The notes: a model not told the origin generated them from the sequence alone. Positions 10,802-21,471 are shown, counted from the stretch's first letter. The stretch: DNA of 64,000 bases from Diphasiastrum complanatum (GCA_029204225.1 CM055096.1:3085352-3149351); one strand, 5' to 3'. Made by a program: numbers and translations.

Positions 10802-11454
10802 TGTGAAAAATTGTCAACTAGTAGTATTTTCCTAACTTGAGATTTTGTAGGCCTATGGCCAAATAAAAGTTAGAGATAGGTTCATACATGTATGTAGAGG
10901 CCCAAAGTATGTGTACACTACTTTTGAGGTCACATTAATTAGAGGAGGTCGAGTGTGGAGCTCTTCTATTGGCTCATAATTTGGTGCATTCCTATTTGAC
11001 CAAATTTCTAGGTATATGGGTGAATTCTATTGGACCCCAATTTTAGCCTATCATAAGACAAGTGGCCAAGAGGCACTATGGCTGCTATAAATAGCCATCT
11101 CCACGAGTATGTACACATCTCATTTTCATTCTATTGAATGAATGTTATGCTCTTTGAAGGTCCATCTTCTTCTCTCTCACTTTTTTGTTCATATCTTGCA
11201 TTCTAGCCACTAGAATTGTGATTTCTTTGTTGCTATGGCTTCACACGTGTGAAATGCAGGTTGTAGGCTCTGAAGTACGGACAGGGACAGCAAGTTTCTG
11301 TTTGTGGAAGCTTATGATCAGATTTTGATGTTTAGTTGATGTTTAGTATGTTTAACATCACAATTTCTATCATTTTTTCAATCTAGATGTGCATAACTTC
11401 CATGGCCAAGATCTTTATGAAACTTTAGCATCTTTTGGATCTGAGTTTTTCACA
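10802..11454 (+). mobile_element. 5' LTR of element B
   Basis: It starts TGTGAAAAA and ends TTTTTCACA, a perfect 9-bp inverted repeat, 653 bp long. It would carry promoter and polyadenylation signals. Confidence 0.95.
11085..11092 (+). promoter_or_regulatory. TATA box in 5' LTR of element B
   Basis: TATAAATA lies within GCTGCTATAAATAGCC, the best core promoter in the LTR. The same sequence is at 16293-16300 in the 3' LTR. Confidence 0.65.
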
Positions 11455-11466
11455 TGGTATCAGAGC
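11455..11466 (+). promoter_or_regulatory. primer-binding site (initiator tRNA-Met), element B
   Basis: TGGTATCAGAGC directly abuts the LTR end. It is complementary to the 3' end of plant initiator tRNA-Met, the usual copia primer for minus-strand synthesis. Confidence 0.93.
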
Positions 11467-12063
11467 ATTAGGCGGCCAAATGTGCAGGTTTTGCCAGATT
11501 TAGAAGAGATTTGTGGGCGAGTTTGCTTTTGTAGCATTCCAATCAAGTTTCTAGCTAAAAATCTTGTTGATTTATGTGTAGAAATTGGATCTTTGTGATC
11601 AAAACATCATTTGTATGCATTTCAATTGAAGTAGGGCGAATTCCCTCTGTACTTATCAGAATAAGGAGACAAAAATTGTTTTGGAAAGAGGGAGATGCAA
11701 GATCCAACAAGATCCTATTAGTTTTCCATTCTAGCATATAGTTTTTTGATTCAATTTCTTGCTTCTTCATGTCAAAAACTTCAAAATTGATGTAACCCTC
11801 TGATTTTCAGTTTGCTGAATGATTCAAGAGTGTATTTCAATCTTAGGAGTGAGGGAAAAGCAAGTATATTGAGGTTTGGTCTTGGTTTGATCAAGAAATC
11901 ATAAAACTAGTGGCTAAAATTAAGGAAAAAGTGAGGAAAAGAGAGAAAAAGTAAGGTTTTAGGTTCCAAATCTTTGTGATTTCTTCTTGTGTTTCATTTG
12001 TTGATTCAAGAGAGTGCTTAGTGCATTGGAACAGGTCAAAGATCAGAGATCAATCATTGCAAC
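11467..12063 (+). other. untranslated leader of element B
   Basis: About 600 bases between the primer site and the gag ATG hold no convincing frame. In an active element this would include dimerisation and packaging signals; none can be identified by eye. Confidence 0.6.
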
Positions 12064-15000
12064 ATGGCTACAAATGGAGGCTACATGTTGGAAAGCAATG
12101 ATAGGCTTACCTCCCTCAACTATTCTACTTGGAAAGTAAGGATGGAGTCTTTGCTTGAGATGAATGAGTTGATGGATATTGTTGTAGGTGTGGAGGAGAG
12201 ACCTTTGGCACCTCAAGAACAATTGAGGTATGACAAGAGGGCAAAGAAAGCCCTTCACATGATCAAGATGAATGTGACAAATGAGCTTATCAAAGAGGTT
12301 GGTAAGTGCACATCATCTAGTGAAGCTTGGGAAGCCTTGAAGAAGGTTTATGAATCCAAGTCTACTTCTAGAGTGTTGACTTTAAGAAGGCAAATCTTTT
12401 CTTGTATGCAAAAGAAGAGTGAGAATGGACATGCTTTTGTTTTGAGAGTTAAAGCATTGAATGATGAGTTAGCATGCATTAATGATGGCATAAATAATGA
12501 GGAGCTTGTTCAAGTGATTCTCAATGGCTTGTTGGATGATCATGCTAATCTTGTTCAAAGTTATGCTATCCAAAAATGTTTACCAAGTGTTGGAGACTTG
12601 CAAGAGGTCTTGTTGTCTGAAGAATTCAGGTTGCAAGCAAGAGTGGGAGCATCTTCTACATCTCAAGGAGGAGAAGAGGAGGCAATGTTCTCTAAAGGCA
12701 AGTTCAAAGGCAAAGGTAAAAGCAATTGGTCTAAAGGGCAAGACCAAGGTGAGCACTCTACTTTTGGCAAAAAGAAGGATAGATCTAAGCTAAAATGTTT
12801 CTATTGTGGAGTCAAAGGGCATTTTGCTAGTGATTGTTTTAAGAAAAAGAGGGATCAAGGGGAAAAGCAAACCAATCTAACTATTGATGAGGGTGGGGAT
12901 GAGCTTCTTTCAAATGATGCTTTTGTTATGTCATCTTGCTTGTTGGCTAATCATGGAGACATTGATCCTTGGTGGATTGATAGTGGAGCCACTTCTCATA
13001 TGACATATCATAAAGAGTATTTTTCATCTTTAATGGCATTTGATGGTGATAGGAAGGTAATCTATACCGCAAATGATGGTGAGTGTGCAATCAAGGGGAT
13101 TGGCACAATTCCTATTTCACTTTCTACAAATAGGAATATAGAATTGAAAGATGTTTTGCTCATTCCATCCATTACCAAGAACTTACTTAGTGTAAGCCAA
13201 ATGCTTGACAAAGGATTCAAAGTTGAGTTTGATGGTGATGCTTGCTTGATCAAAAAGGGGTGTAGTATCATTGCAAAAGGGAAAAGGCAAGGGAAATTGT
13301 TCAAGCTTGATGCATGTGTTGTTGCTAACCAAGTTGGATGCATGGCAAATGAACAAATGTCAATTCAAGAGGTATGGCATAAAAGGATGGGACATCTCAA
13401 CTACAAGGCCTTGGAGGTAATAGCCAAAAAGGAGGTAGTAAGGGGACTTCCCAAGTCTCTTACTTGCTTGAATCATGTTTGTGAAGAATGTGCTTTGTCT
13501 AAATCACATAGATTGCCATATACTAGATCTATATCTAGATCTAAGATGCCTTTTTCTCTCTTGCATTCGGATATTCATGGTGTTACTACAATTAGCAATG
13601 GAGGTGCTAAGATGTATGTAACTTTCATTGATGATTTTAGTAGATTTTGTTGGGTTTATCTACTAAAGAGCAAGGATGAGGTGTTTGATGTGTTTGTCAA
13701 GTTCAAAGTTGCTATTGAGACTCAATTTACAACCAAAATCAAATGCTTGAGGAGCGACAATGGTGGTGAATACATTTCTAACAAATTCAAAGCCTTTTGC
13801 GATGAGCATGGGATCAAGAGGGAGTACACATGTCCAAGAACACCACAACAAAATGGAGTGGCCGAGAGGAAGAATAGAACCTTGTGTGAGAGTGCAAAGG
13901 CAATGAGATTGAATGCTAATCTTCCTAAACCTTTTTGGAGTGATGCTTTGTTGTGTGCAAATTTCCTATGCAATAGATGGCCAAGTGTTGTATTGGAAGG
14001 AAAAACCCCTTTTGAAGCTTTGTTTGGTACGAAGCCTAATGTCAAGTTTCTAAGAACTTTTGGATGCATTTGCTACTTCAACATTACTCTTGATGATAGA
14101 ACTAAGGAGGATCCATCTTCAAGAAAGGGCATTTTTGTTGGTTATAGTGAAGTAAGCAAAGCATATAGGATTTATGTTCCTTCAATCAAGAAAGTGTTCA
14201 CAAGTAGGGATGTCATTTTTGATGAAAGTAACATTCCAAAAGTTGTTTCAAGTGATGATGGTGTTGTTGCAACTAATGTGCTTGATGAAAATGGAGTTGA
14301 TGACACATTGGATGTGGATGTTGAAGAAGCCTCTTCAAGTCAAATTCCAAGGAGAACTCCAAGGCATAAAGTGAAACCCTCAAGGCTCACTTATGATGGC
14401 AAAGGTAAGCAAGTGGTGGATGGATCCAACTATGCTTTCCTAACTTCTTTTGATGTACCTTCATGTGTAGATGAAGCAAGGCAAGAAGAGGAATGGATCC
14501 AAGCAATGGATCTTGAGTTTGAAGCACTTATGAAGAACAACACATGGAGATTGGTGGAGCTTCCAAAGGGCAAAAGTGCAATTGGATGCAAATGGATCTT
14601 CAAGGTAAAGACAAATCAAGATGGATCTATCAACAAGTTGAAGGCAAGGTTGGTGGCTAAAGGTTATGCTCAAGAGCATGGCATTGACTATGAGGAAACC
14701 TTTGCACCCGTGGCAAAGATGGTGAGCATAAGAGTAATCATTTCCCTTGCAACTCTTTATGGATGGGATCTTTGGCAATTAGACATTTCTAATGCTTTCT
14801 TGAATGGTGATCTTGAAGAGGAAGTCTACATGGAGCAACCCGAGAGCTATGTTTCTCATAGCAAGCCTAATCATGTGTGTTTTCTACAAAAAAGTTTGTA
14901 TGGTCTTAAGCAAGCACCAAGGAGTTGGTATGCTAGGCTTAACTCTTTTCTACTTTCTCAAAACTTCACTATGAGTGAGTATGATCATTCACTTTACTTT

Positions 15001-16014
15001 AGAATTAGTGCTAATGATGTTACAATCCTTCTAATTTATGTGGATGACATTATTTTAAGTGGAGGGAACAAGGAAGATATAGAAGATATCAAGAAAGCAC
15101 TAAAAAAGGAATTTGAAGTGCATGATCTTGGTCTTTTGAGCTATATCTTAGGAATAGAAGTAATTAGAACTTCTCAAATCACTTTTATTTCACAAGAGAA
15201 GTATGCTATTTCTATTCTCAATAGATTTCATATGGTAGATGCAAATCCTATTGATACACCTATGGAATCACATGTAAAGCTAACTATAAGAGGTAATGAA
15301 AGATCCTTCGAGGACATTACTCTCTATAGGAAGCTAATAGGTTCTCTTATATATCTAACCATCACAAGACCTGATTTATCTTATTGTGTTGGTAGATTAA
15401 GCCAATTCATGCAAGATCCTAGCATAGAACATTGGAAACTAGGAAAGAGGATCTTGAGATACATCTCGGGAACAAAAGATTTTGGCATTGTTTATAGAGG
15501 CTCATCACCTAACTTATTTGGTTTTTCAGATTCAGATTTTGCAGGAGACCTTATGGATAGAAAATCCATAAATGCACATGCTATTTTCATAGGTGATGGA
15601 GCTATCTCATGGATGTCGAAGAAACAAGCAACTATATCACTTTCTTCTAGTGAGGCCGAGTACAAAGCTTTGACATCATGCACAAAGGAGATGGTGTGGA
15701 TCAAGAGGATGATTATGGAGCTTCATTTGCTGGATTTTTCAGAGAGTCCAATCATCTTTTGTGACAACCTTTCAGCCCAAAGTCTAGCAAGCAATCCGGT
15801 TTTCCATGCAAGGAGCAAACATATCGAGGTGGCTTACCATTTTGTGAGAGAACAAGTGTTGGCAAAAGAGATCAAGCTTGAACATGTCCCATCAAAGGAA
15901 TGTGTGGCTGATATCTTTACCAAAGCATTGGGAAAGGACTTATTTTTCAAGCATAGAACAAGTCTTGGTGTACTTTCTAAATCTATGCTAAAACTAGTTG
16001 AAGAGGGAGTGTGA
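12064..16014 (+). CDS. intact copia gag-pol polyprotein, 1316 aa
   Basis: One uninterrupted frame encodes all functions for reverse transcription and insertion. Gag is about residues 1-240, followed by the CCHC knuckle CFYCGVKGHFASDC (245-258). The protease active site is D306-S307-G308 in WWIDSGATSHMT. Integrase has its zinc head from W438 (WHKRMGHLNY) and the triad D503, D565, E601 with the typical 35-residue D-E spacing. RT has D907 in QLDISNAFLNG and Y992-V-D-D995. RNase H has D1156, E1197 and D1234. The stop codon overlaps the 3' LTR start. The ATG fits the related gag start at 162. A single frame for gag and pol is normal for copia. With identical LTRs it could be functional; activity is inferred, not shown. 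Confidence 0.96.
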   Translation: MATNGGYMLESNDRLTSLNYSTWKVRMESLLEMNELMDIVVGVEERPLAPQEQLRYDKRAKKALHMIKMNVTNELIKEVGKCTSSSEAWEALKKVYESKSTSRVLTLRRQIFSCMQKKSENGHAFVLRVKALNDELACINDGINNEELVQVILNGLLDDHANLVQSYAIQKCLPSVGDLQEVLLSEEFRLQARVGASSTSQGGEEEAMFSKGKFKGKGKSNWSKGQDQGEHSTFGKKKDRSKLKCFYCGVKGHFASDCFKKKRDQGEKQTNLTIDEGGDELLSNDAFVMSSCLLANHGDIDPWWIDSGATSHMTYHKEYFSSLMAFDGDRKVIYTANDGECAIKGIGTIPISLSTNRNIELKDVLLIPSITKNLLSVSQMLDKGFKVEFDGDACLIKKGCSIIAKGKRQGKLFKLDACVVANQVGCMANEQMSIQEVWHKRMGHLNYKALEVIAKKEVVRGLPKSLTCLNHVCEECALSKSHRLPYTRSISRSKMPFSLLHSDIHGVTTISNGGAKMYVTFIDDFSRFCWVYLLKSKDEVFDVFVKFKVAIETQFTTKIKCLRSDNGGEYISNKFKAFCDEHGIKREYTCPRTPQQNGVAERKNRTLCESAKAMRLNANLPKPFWSDALLCANFLCNRWPSVVLEGKTPFEALFGTKPNVKFLRTFGCICYFNITLDDRTKEDPSSRKGIFVGYSEVSKAYRIYVPSIKKVFTSRDVIFDESNIPKVVSSDDGVVATNVLDENGVDDTLDVDVEEASSSQIPRRTPRHKVKPSRLTYDGKGKQVVDGSNYAFLTSFDVPSCVDEARQEEEWIQAMDLEFEALMKNNTWRLVELPKGKSAIGCKWIFKVKTNQDGSINKLKARLVAKGYAQEHGIDYEETFAPVAKMVSIRVIISLATLYGWDLWQLDISNAFLNGDLEEEVYMEQPESYVSHSKPNHVCFLQKSLYGLKQAPRSWYARLNSFLLSQNFTMSEYDHSLYFRISANDVTILLIYVDDIILSGGNKEDIEDIKKALKKEFEVHDLGLLSYILGIEVIRTSQITFISQEKYAISILNRFHMVDANPIDTPMESHVKLTIRGNERSFEDITLYRKLIGSLIYLTITRPDLSYCVGRLSQFMQDPSIEHWKLGKRILRYISGTKDFGIVYRGSSPNLFGFSDSDFAGDLMDRKSINAHAIFIGDGAISWMSKKQATISLSSSEAEYKALTSCTKEMVWIKRMIMELHLLDFSESPIIFCDNLSAQSLASNPVFHARSKHIEVAYHFVREQVLAKEIKLEHVPSKECVADIFTKALGKDLFFKHRTSLGVLSKSMLKLVEEGV
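16000..16009 (+). promoter_or_regulatory. polypurine tract of element B
   Basis: GAAGAGGGAG immediately before the 3' LTR, inside the last codons of gag-pol. Confidence 0.8.
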
Positions 16015-16662
16015 AAAATTGTCAACTAGTAGTATTTTCCTAACTTGAGATTTTGTAGGCCTATGGCCAAATAAAAGTTAGAGATAGGTTCATACATGTA
16101 TGTAGAGGCCCAAAGTATGTGTACACTACTTTTGAGGTCACATTAATTAGAGGAGGTCGAGTGTGGAGCTCTTCTATTGGCTCATAATTTGGTGCATTCC
16201 TATTTGACCAAATTTCTAGGTATATGGGTGAATTCTATTGGACCCCAATTTTAGCCTATCATAAGACAAGTGGCCAAGAGGCACTATGGCTGCTATAAAT
16301 AGCCATCTCCACGAGTATGTACACATCTCATTTTCATTCTATTGAATGAATGTTATGCTCTTTGAAGGTCCATCTTCTTCTCTCTCACTTTTTTGTTCAT
16401 ATCTTGCATTCTAGCCACTAGAATTGTGATTTCTTTGTTGCTATGGCTTCACACGTGTGAAATGCAGGTTGTAGGCTCTGAAGTACGGACAGGGACAGCA
16501 AGTTTCTGTTTGTGGAAGCTTATGATCAGATTTTGATGTTTAGTTGATGTTTAGTATGTTTAACATCACAATTTCTATCATTTTTTCAATCTAGATGTGC
16601 ATAACTTCCATGGCCAAGATCTTTATGAAACTTTAGCATCTTTTGGATCTGAGTTTTTCACA
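16010..16662 (+). mobile_element. 3' LTR of element B
   Basis: It is the same 653 bp as the 5' LTR, with no difference seen by eye, and is followed by the AGAGG target duplication. Confidence 0.95.
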
Positions 16663-16667
16663 AGAGG

Positions 16668-17130
16668 CAGTCCAAGTTTCTCAATGAAGTACTTCTTTGT
16701 TTGCAGAACATTAGATACAGAAGCAAATTATAGTGATCTCGATTTCTGTTAGTTTCATAGTATTGAAGTGGCTAGCCATGTAATGATGCACATAAGTACC
16801 AAAACCAAAATCCCAAAATATGTTGCAAGATTACAGTTGGCCTTGTCAAAAATAATGACTGGCCCAGTTATCCTTCTACATAGAACCCCTTTGGATATTA
16901 TTGTCCATGCATTTAACACGACTGCACCAGGATTAGAACACAATCCAAGATCTAGATCAATATTATTAGCATGTATTACTTATCGTTCCTCTCTAGACCA
17001 AGAATATGAGCAGTAGTTATCAACAAATCAAGGAGTTGTTTATTCTCCTTGTGGTCATACTTTTGAGACCTTGAAAACCTCTCATTGACCTGGAAGTATG
17101 AGGTGATTAGGACGGCCCCCAGAATTGGAA
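16668..17130 (+). pseudogene. recurring gene fragment, copy ii, part 2
   Basis: Removing element B and one AGAGG joins the two halves in frame: ...QALTRG then SPSFSMKYFFVC. It continues through EVASHVMMHISTKTKIPKY and a following segment reading SPCGHTF near 17050-17070. At least one stop (TAG near 16750) interrupts it. The part after FSVKYFFVC has no bS21 resemblance and is unidentified. Confidence 0.55.
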
Positions 17131-17328
17131 GTGGTGTTGCAGTAGATCAAATTTTATGTCTATCATTCAAGCTTTAGTTTGAGAGTCTAACATGTGATTT
17201 TAGCTTTTATCACTTGAAATTGCTCATTGTGTGATCAAAGTTGACAATGTCAAGTTTAGGACAAATGTTCAAATTACTCTAGTTCAATCTCTTTTTGATG
17301 AAATAGACCTCTATCACTTGAGATTAGT
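17131..17328 (+). repeat. AT-rich repeat piece G
   Basis: It matches 5170-5345 and 32330-32510: CTATCATTCAAGC..., CACTTGAAATTGCTCATTG, CTCTATCACTTGAGAT. Confidence 0.65.
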
Positions 17329-17450
17329 AGTGATGAAAAATCACGTTCAATCTTTAGCAACTAACTTTGAAATTGCTAGATACTAAGTGAATACGTAGCC
17401 GAACATAAAGTACTGAATTCTCAGACAATTCTTATCAGTTACAAAAGCAA
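17329..17450 (-). mobile_element. LTR fragment of the element C/D family
   Basis: AGTGATGAAAAATCACGTTC through GTTACAAAAGCAAT matches the C-element LTR at 33930-34040 in the same orientation. It is cut off at about 17450 where different LTR-like sequence starts. Confidence 0.7.
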
Positions 17451-17451
17451 T

Positions 17452-18254
17452 TTGTGATGGATGACAAAATTTCTAGCAAGTTCACACGTCTGGGGAATGA
17501 TCCACAAATGGGATTGATCTTATTAAGCTTTATGATTAGCACACAAACTGATTCTAGATTGAATAGCAAGATCTAGTATAGAATTTAACGGCTTAATCAC
17601 AATCTAGCATGCTAAGAATCAGAGAATGAGAGCTTTTATTTCAAGAGAGCAAAAGTACAAGAATTGAGTGTATGAGCATAAGCCTCAACACGAGTTAGAG
17701 AGAGAAAGAGAGAGAGATATTCAAGCAAATGATGTTGTAGATCCAAAATGGCATGGAATAGCTTCAAAGCTTGGTTCTTCATAAAAAAATTATGAGAATA
17801 GCTACAATATTTATGGAGTTTGAGGTAGCTCGAGGTAGAACCACATCCATCCACCTTTCATCCACATCTAAAGTGAAAACTGGAATCCAAGTGACATTCG
17901 TCACATCTCATGCATGCATTTCTGGCTACTTTTACCAAGTGTCATTTTCTAACTAGAATTTTACAAATCATCATGCATGTGTCCATTTCACTTTGTGGAT
18001 GCCTTGCATGTCACTATGGATCACTTACAACAATTGCATGTGATATGCCACGAGTTTCTACAAGCATATTAATGCCATTTCTAAGTTTACAATCTATATG
18101 CAAGTTGTATTCTACCAACTAGACTTGAGAAACTCATATAGCTCGAGTTCCTTCTAGGCCAAATTTGGCATTTACATTATGAAACAACAAACTTGCACAG
18201 AGAACACTTTGTAGCAAGCCTAAAGTCAAGATAGATGATTTTTCATTTTCAGCA
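17452..18254 (-). mobile_element. putative 3' LTR of the minus-strand copia fragment
   Basis: On the minus strand, after the RNase H stop, ACAAGGAG could be a polypurine tract and TGCTGAAAATG the LTR start (18254). The far end is placed at 17452 (TGTGATGG on plus) because the older LTR fragment is interrupted there. Boundaries are tentative, with only one LTR present. Confidence 0.45.
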
Positions 18255-18271
18255 CTCCTTGTAAAAACAAT

Positions 18272-19664
18272 CTATGTTGACTTGAACATGGATCTTGGCA
18301 TTATTCCAAGATTGGCTCTATGCTTGATGAAGGAATTATTCGTCAAAGGTTTGGTGAGCAAATCTACAATACAAGACGATGTGTCAATGTGCTCCAAGTA
18401 GATTTCCCCTCCAATGAGCTTCTCTCTCACGAAGTGATGTGCAACCTCTATGTGTTTGCTCCTTTCATGAAATTTTGGATTGTTGGCAAGGGCTTGTGCT
18501 GAAATATTGTCACACATGATCATAGGTAAATAATCTTCTTTCGTTATCTTTAGCTCTACTAGCAACCTCTTGATCCAAAGCACTTCTTTTGTTGTAGTAG
18601 TGAGTGTCTTATATTCAGCTTCACAAGATGAGAGTGATATAGTATCTTGCTTTTTGGAAAGCCAAAATATCAAGTTTCCTCCAAGATATATGACATAAGT
18701 ACTTGTAGATTTTTGATCTGCTTTATCACTTGCAAAATCTGAGTCGGAATAGCCAACTATGGAAAGATCTTCACTTTTATATAACAAACCATAATCAAAA
18801 TTGAAGATATGTATCTAAGTACTCTTTTGGCCAATTTCCAATGATGAATAGTAGGATTTTGCATAGCTTGGCTCAACTTATGAGCACTAAAACATATATC
18901 AGGCCTAGTTATAGTGAGCCAAATTAAGGAGCCTATAAGACTCCTAAAAAGAGTGATGTCCACGAAGGATCTTTCTTACAATCTAGCATATTGAACTTTT
19001 TTAACATTGAAAGATCATACTTGGATTGACATACAAAAGCTTTTTCAATCTCTGATCCTAATATGTAATGAATTTTTCCAAGATCTTGCATCTTGAATTC
19101 TTTTCCAAGTGCAACTTTGGTTTCCTCAACTAACCAACTTCCTGTTAGAATGATATCATCAACATAAATGATAAGGATGACAATATCTCTATCATAAAAC
19201 TTGACGTACGAGGAAGGATCATAGTTGCTAAGATTAAATCCTAGTGAATCAAGAAAGGTGTTAAGTCGAGTATACCACAACCTTGGAGCTTGCTTTAGTC
19301 CAGAGACTTTTGAAGAGCAAGAAAACTTTGTTCTTGTCTTGGATGAACCCAATAGGTTGATCCATATAAATCTCTTCTTCTAGATATCCATTTAAAAAAT
19401 GCATTAGAGACATCTAGTTGAAAAACTTGCCATTTGAAAAAATAAGCAATAGAAATTATGATTCTAATTGATACCATCTTTGCAAATAGAGCAAAAGTCT
19501 CCTCATAATCAAGTCCATAAACTTGAGCAAAACCCTTTGCACAAACCCTTGCCTTGTACTTGTTGATTGTGCCATCTTGATTATATTTGACTCAAAAAAT
19601 CCATTTGCAACCAATGGCGTGCTTGTTGGATGGAAGATCCACAAGCTCCCATGTCTTGTTGGCC
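18272..19664 (-). pseudogene. copia RT-RNase H fragment, truncated and frameshifted
   Basis: Reading down from 19664, several overlapping minus-strand frames give the RT start (DVSNAFFKW near 19410), SGLKQAPRLWYTRLNTFL, the catalytic IIYVDDIILTGS near 19160, and RNase H with VGYSDSDFASD, LSSCEAEYKTL and MCDNISAQALANN, ending RANLGIMPRSMF. At least three frame changes are needed. Gag, protease and integrase are missing: homology stops near 19664 where an unrelated frame begins. It is a separate copia family from A-E. Confidence 0.88.
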
Positions 19665-19666
19665 AT

Positions 19667-20288
19667 CATTTTGAAGGACTGATTATAGAATCACAACCTG
19701 ATATAAGCTTTCGTGAGAGCTCAAATGCAATTAAGAAACAAGATTTAAAACCAGAGGGAGATGAAGTTTTGAGCAAAAAAATCAAAAAAAATTTAACTTC
19801 TCCAATAACTTATGAGAGTTGTGCTTTTAAAGGTGACAACGTAAGTGTTTTTCCTAAAAATTACATGTTTTTTAGAGACATAGTTGCTGCTTTTTATCAC
19901 CATGGAAAATTTGTGCTTGATGCATACAAAGGAGGGTATGCCATTAGAGAAGCCTTGCAACAAACTATGCAAATGATCGTTATCTTGGTGTGCAACAATG
20001 AAGATAAATGTTTGTTGGAGGTCTATTGCTCAACTATGATGACTATGATACCCAGTTTAGCCAAAACAATGGAGGCCAATAATGATGGAAGAAAACACGT
20101 AGGCCATAAACAATCAGGTGATAATGTAGCCACTTTCTCAATTGCGCCTACAAATCTTTTAGAAAACATAAATCTGGATGACATTCAGCAAACACAAGAG
20201 GATGACGACGAAAATACATTGATAGAAAGTTTTCCTTGTCATGAACTCCTGCTAAATAAAACTATGATCTACCAAATAATTAAAGGAT

Positions 20289-20290
<2 letters not shown>
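19667..20290 (+). CDS. unidentified 207-codon frame, possible methyltransferase-like fragment
   Basis: The frame opens in the copia remnant and continues for about 207 codons in sequence not found elsewhere in the window. A central part reads NYMFFRDIVAAFYHHGKFVLDAYKGGYAIREAL and then VILVCNNEDKCLLEVYC (written here only in part as motifs GKFVLDAYKGG, IREALQQ, CNNEDKCLLE). That order recalls the SAM-binding end of N4/N6 DNA methyltransferases (VLDpf-GsG, AA, E-d), but the key glycine-rich loop does not match well. The C-terminus is acidic (QEDDDENTL). It ends at TGA immediately before a (GA)n tract. It is likely the 3' end of a gene or captured exon; function is uncertain. Confidence 0.35.

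Positions 20291-20365
<75 letters not shown>
20289..20365 (+). repeat. (GA)n microsatellite, about 77 bp
   Basis: It is an uninterrupted AG/GA dinucleotide tract directly after the preceding stop codon, and the longest simple repeat in the window. Confidence 0.97.
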
Positions 20366-20369
<4 letters not shown>

Positions 20370-20681
20370 TTGTGTGACAAAAGAAAGAGAATTTAGGGAG
20401 CATTGAGATTAAATGTTTAAGCACACTGGTGAAGAACATATAAACTATTGGGTTTGCTACTGCCCCGTGTCCTATGTAAATTGCTGCATATTGTGCTGTC
20501 CCATATGGATTGTACAAAATCTGTGGAGTTCAAGTCGGCTTCGATAGTCTTAGTAGTAATATGAGATCAGATCACGATCTTGTGCCCGAGAATGGTTCAT
20601 AGTAGTAGCGCACTATGTGTTGTGTGACAAAATCCAAGGCGTAGCTATGGAGTATAATAAGAACATAGTAAGCACACTATG

Positions 20682-20932
20682 AAAGCTTGGAAAACCAGCT
20701 ACAGAGTAGAAACTAAAGGGCCACTTTTACCATGTAATGTCAAGAGGTGGTGTCTTGCTAATTCTAGCTCTAGAACCCACATGGGTCCTCAACCTACTTG
20801 TTATTACTTGCCTAATCAGCACAAGTGGGGTGTACTATATGTACATAAGCGTTTTACCAACATGTCTTATGCACAACTTACAAGCTACAAGTATACAAGC
20901 CGTAAGGTGCAAAATAGGCATTTATTTCAACA
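20682..20932 (-). mobile_element. putative LTR with adjacent polypurine tract
   Basis: On the minus strand CCATTGAGGGGGGGG (20933-20947) is a strong polypurine tract, and the following TGTTGAAATAAATGCC is a typical copia LTR start, giving an LTR edge at 20932. The other edge is not resolved. The gene fragment at 20981-21471 lies just inside the tract, as if within the element. Confidence 0.45.
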
Positions 20933-20980
20933 CCCCCCCTCAATGGCTATTTTTTTCATACCAACACCTATGTAGTGAAG

Positions 20981-21471
20981 TTAAAATATATTTTGAAGCC
21001 ATACCTCAAAAGTAGCATCCCAATCCATTCTCACTCCTTGTCTCTCGAATAATTTGAATAATGATTGCATATTGTTGGCATACACATACTTGTTTTCTCC
21101 TTGGTGGGAGACCACTTTATGGTGAATTTTTCCCTAAACTGACAAAATTGTGATTAGTATTTAAACAAATGTACACCTTGGCGGCCACTACCCAAGTGAA
21201 AAGGCACTGTAGTCTCTAGTTGCTTCTTAGGTGTCTCTAGTTGTTCCTTGAAGCAATCTAGATTTTCTCGTAATTCTTTTCTCCCTAACTTCTGGACTTC
21301 CTTGCACATGTGAGATGACCTAGATATGCCATCTTTCACCACATCTCGAATCTCCAATTTCCGATGGCTCATCACACCTCTCATGCGGCTCACCATCCAT
21401 TTTTGATGAAATTGCGTATCATGAAATTGCATATCACAACTGTTCAACGACATAATTATTGTCTTAATCAT
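20981..21471 (-). pseudogene. two-exon gene fragment, copy 1
   Basis: Exon 1 is 21471-21177 (MVSRMRGVMSHRKLEIRD ... LENLDCFKEQLETPKK-like) and exon 2 is 21138-20981 (GENKYVYANNMQSLFKLFERQ ... VWLQNIF, stop). The donor (AAG|GTGTAC) and acceptor (GTCAG|TT) lie at the same places as in the copy at 43398-43892. Here the intron is only 38 bp, too short to splice normally, and a TAG follows the acceptor, so this copy is dead. Exon 1 is rich in K, R and E and could be helical. I do not recognise the family. Confidence 0.55.

Larger units (their letters stand above)
10802..16662 (+). mobile_element. complete Ty1/copia LTR retrotransposon B, apparently young
   Basis: All parts of an autonomous element are present: two 653-bp LTRs in which I see no difference when reading them side by side, a tRNA-Met primer site, a single intact gag-pol frame, a polypurine tract, and a 5-bp target duplication AGAGG (10797-10801 and 16663-16667). 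Order of domains is gag, protease, integrase, RT, RNase H, which defines Ty1/copia. It splits copy ii of the recurring gene fragment. Identical LTRs imply a recent insertion. Confidence 0.96.

Noticed and set aside
13722-14069. Antisense frames within element B gag-pol
   Set aside because: Overlap of an intact gag-pol with complete motifs; shadows.
20269-20517. Minus-strand frame with a long Leu-Ser run over the GA microsatellite
   Set aside because: The open frame is only the dinucleotide repeat read as LSLSLS; no flanking protein-like sequence.
21154-21471. Reading the two-exon fragment as one continuous 105-codon gene
   Set aside because: The frame after the donor position is not shared with the second copy, whereas the spliced frame and stop are.
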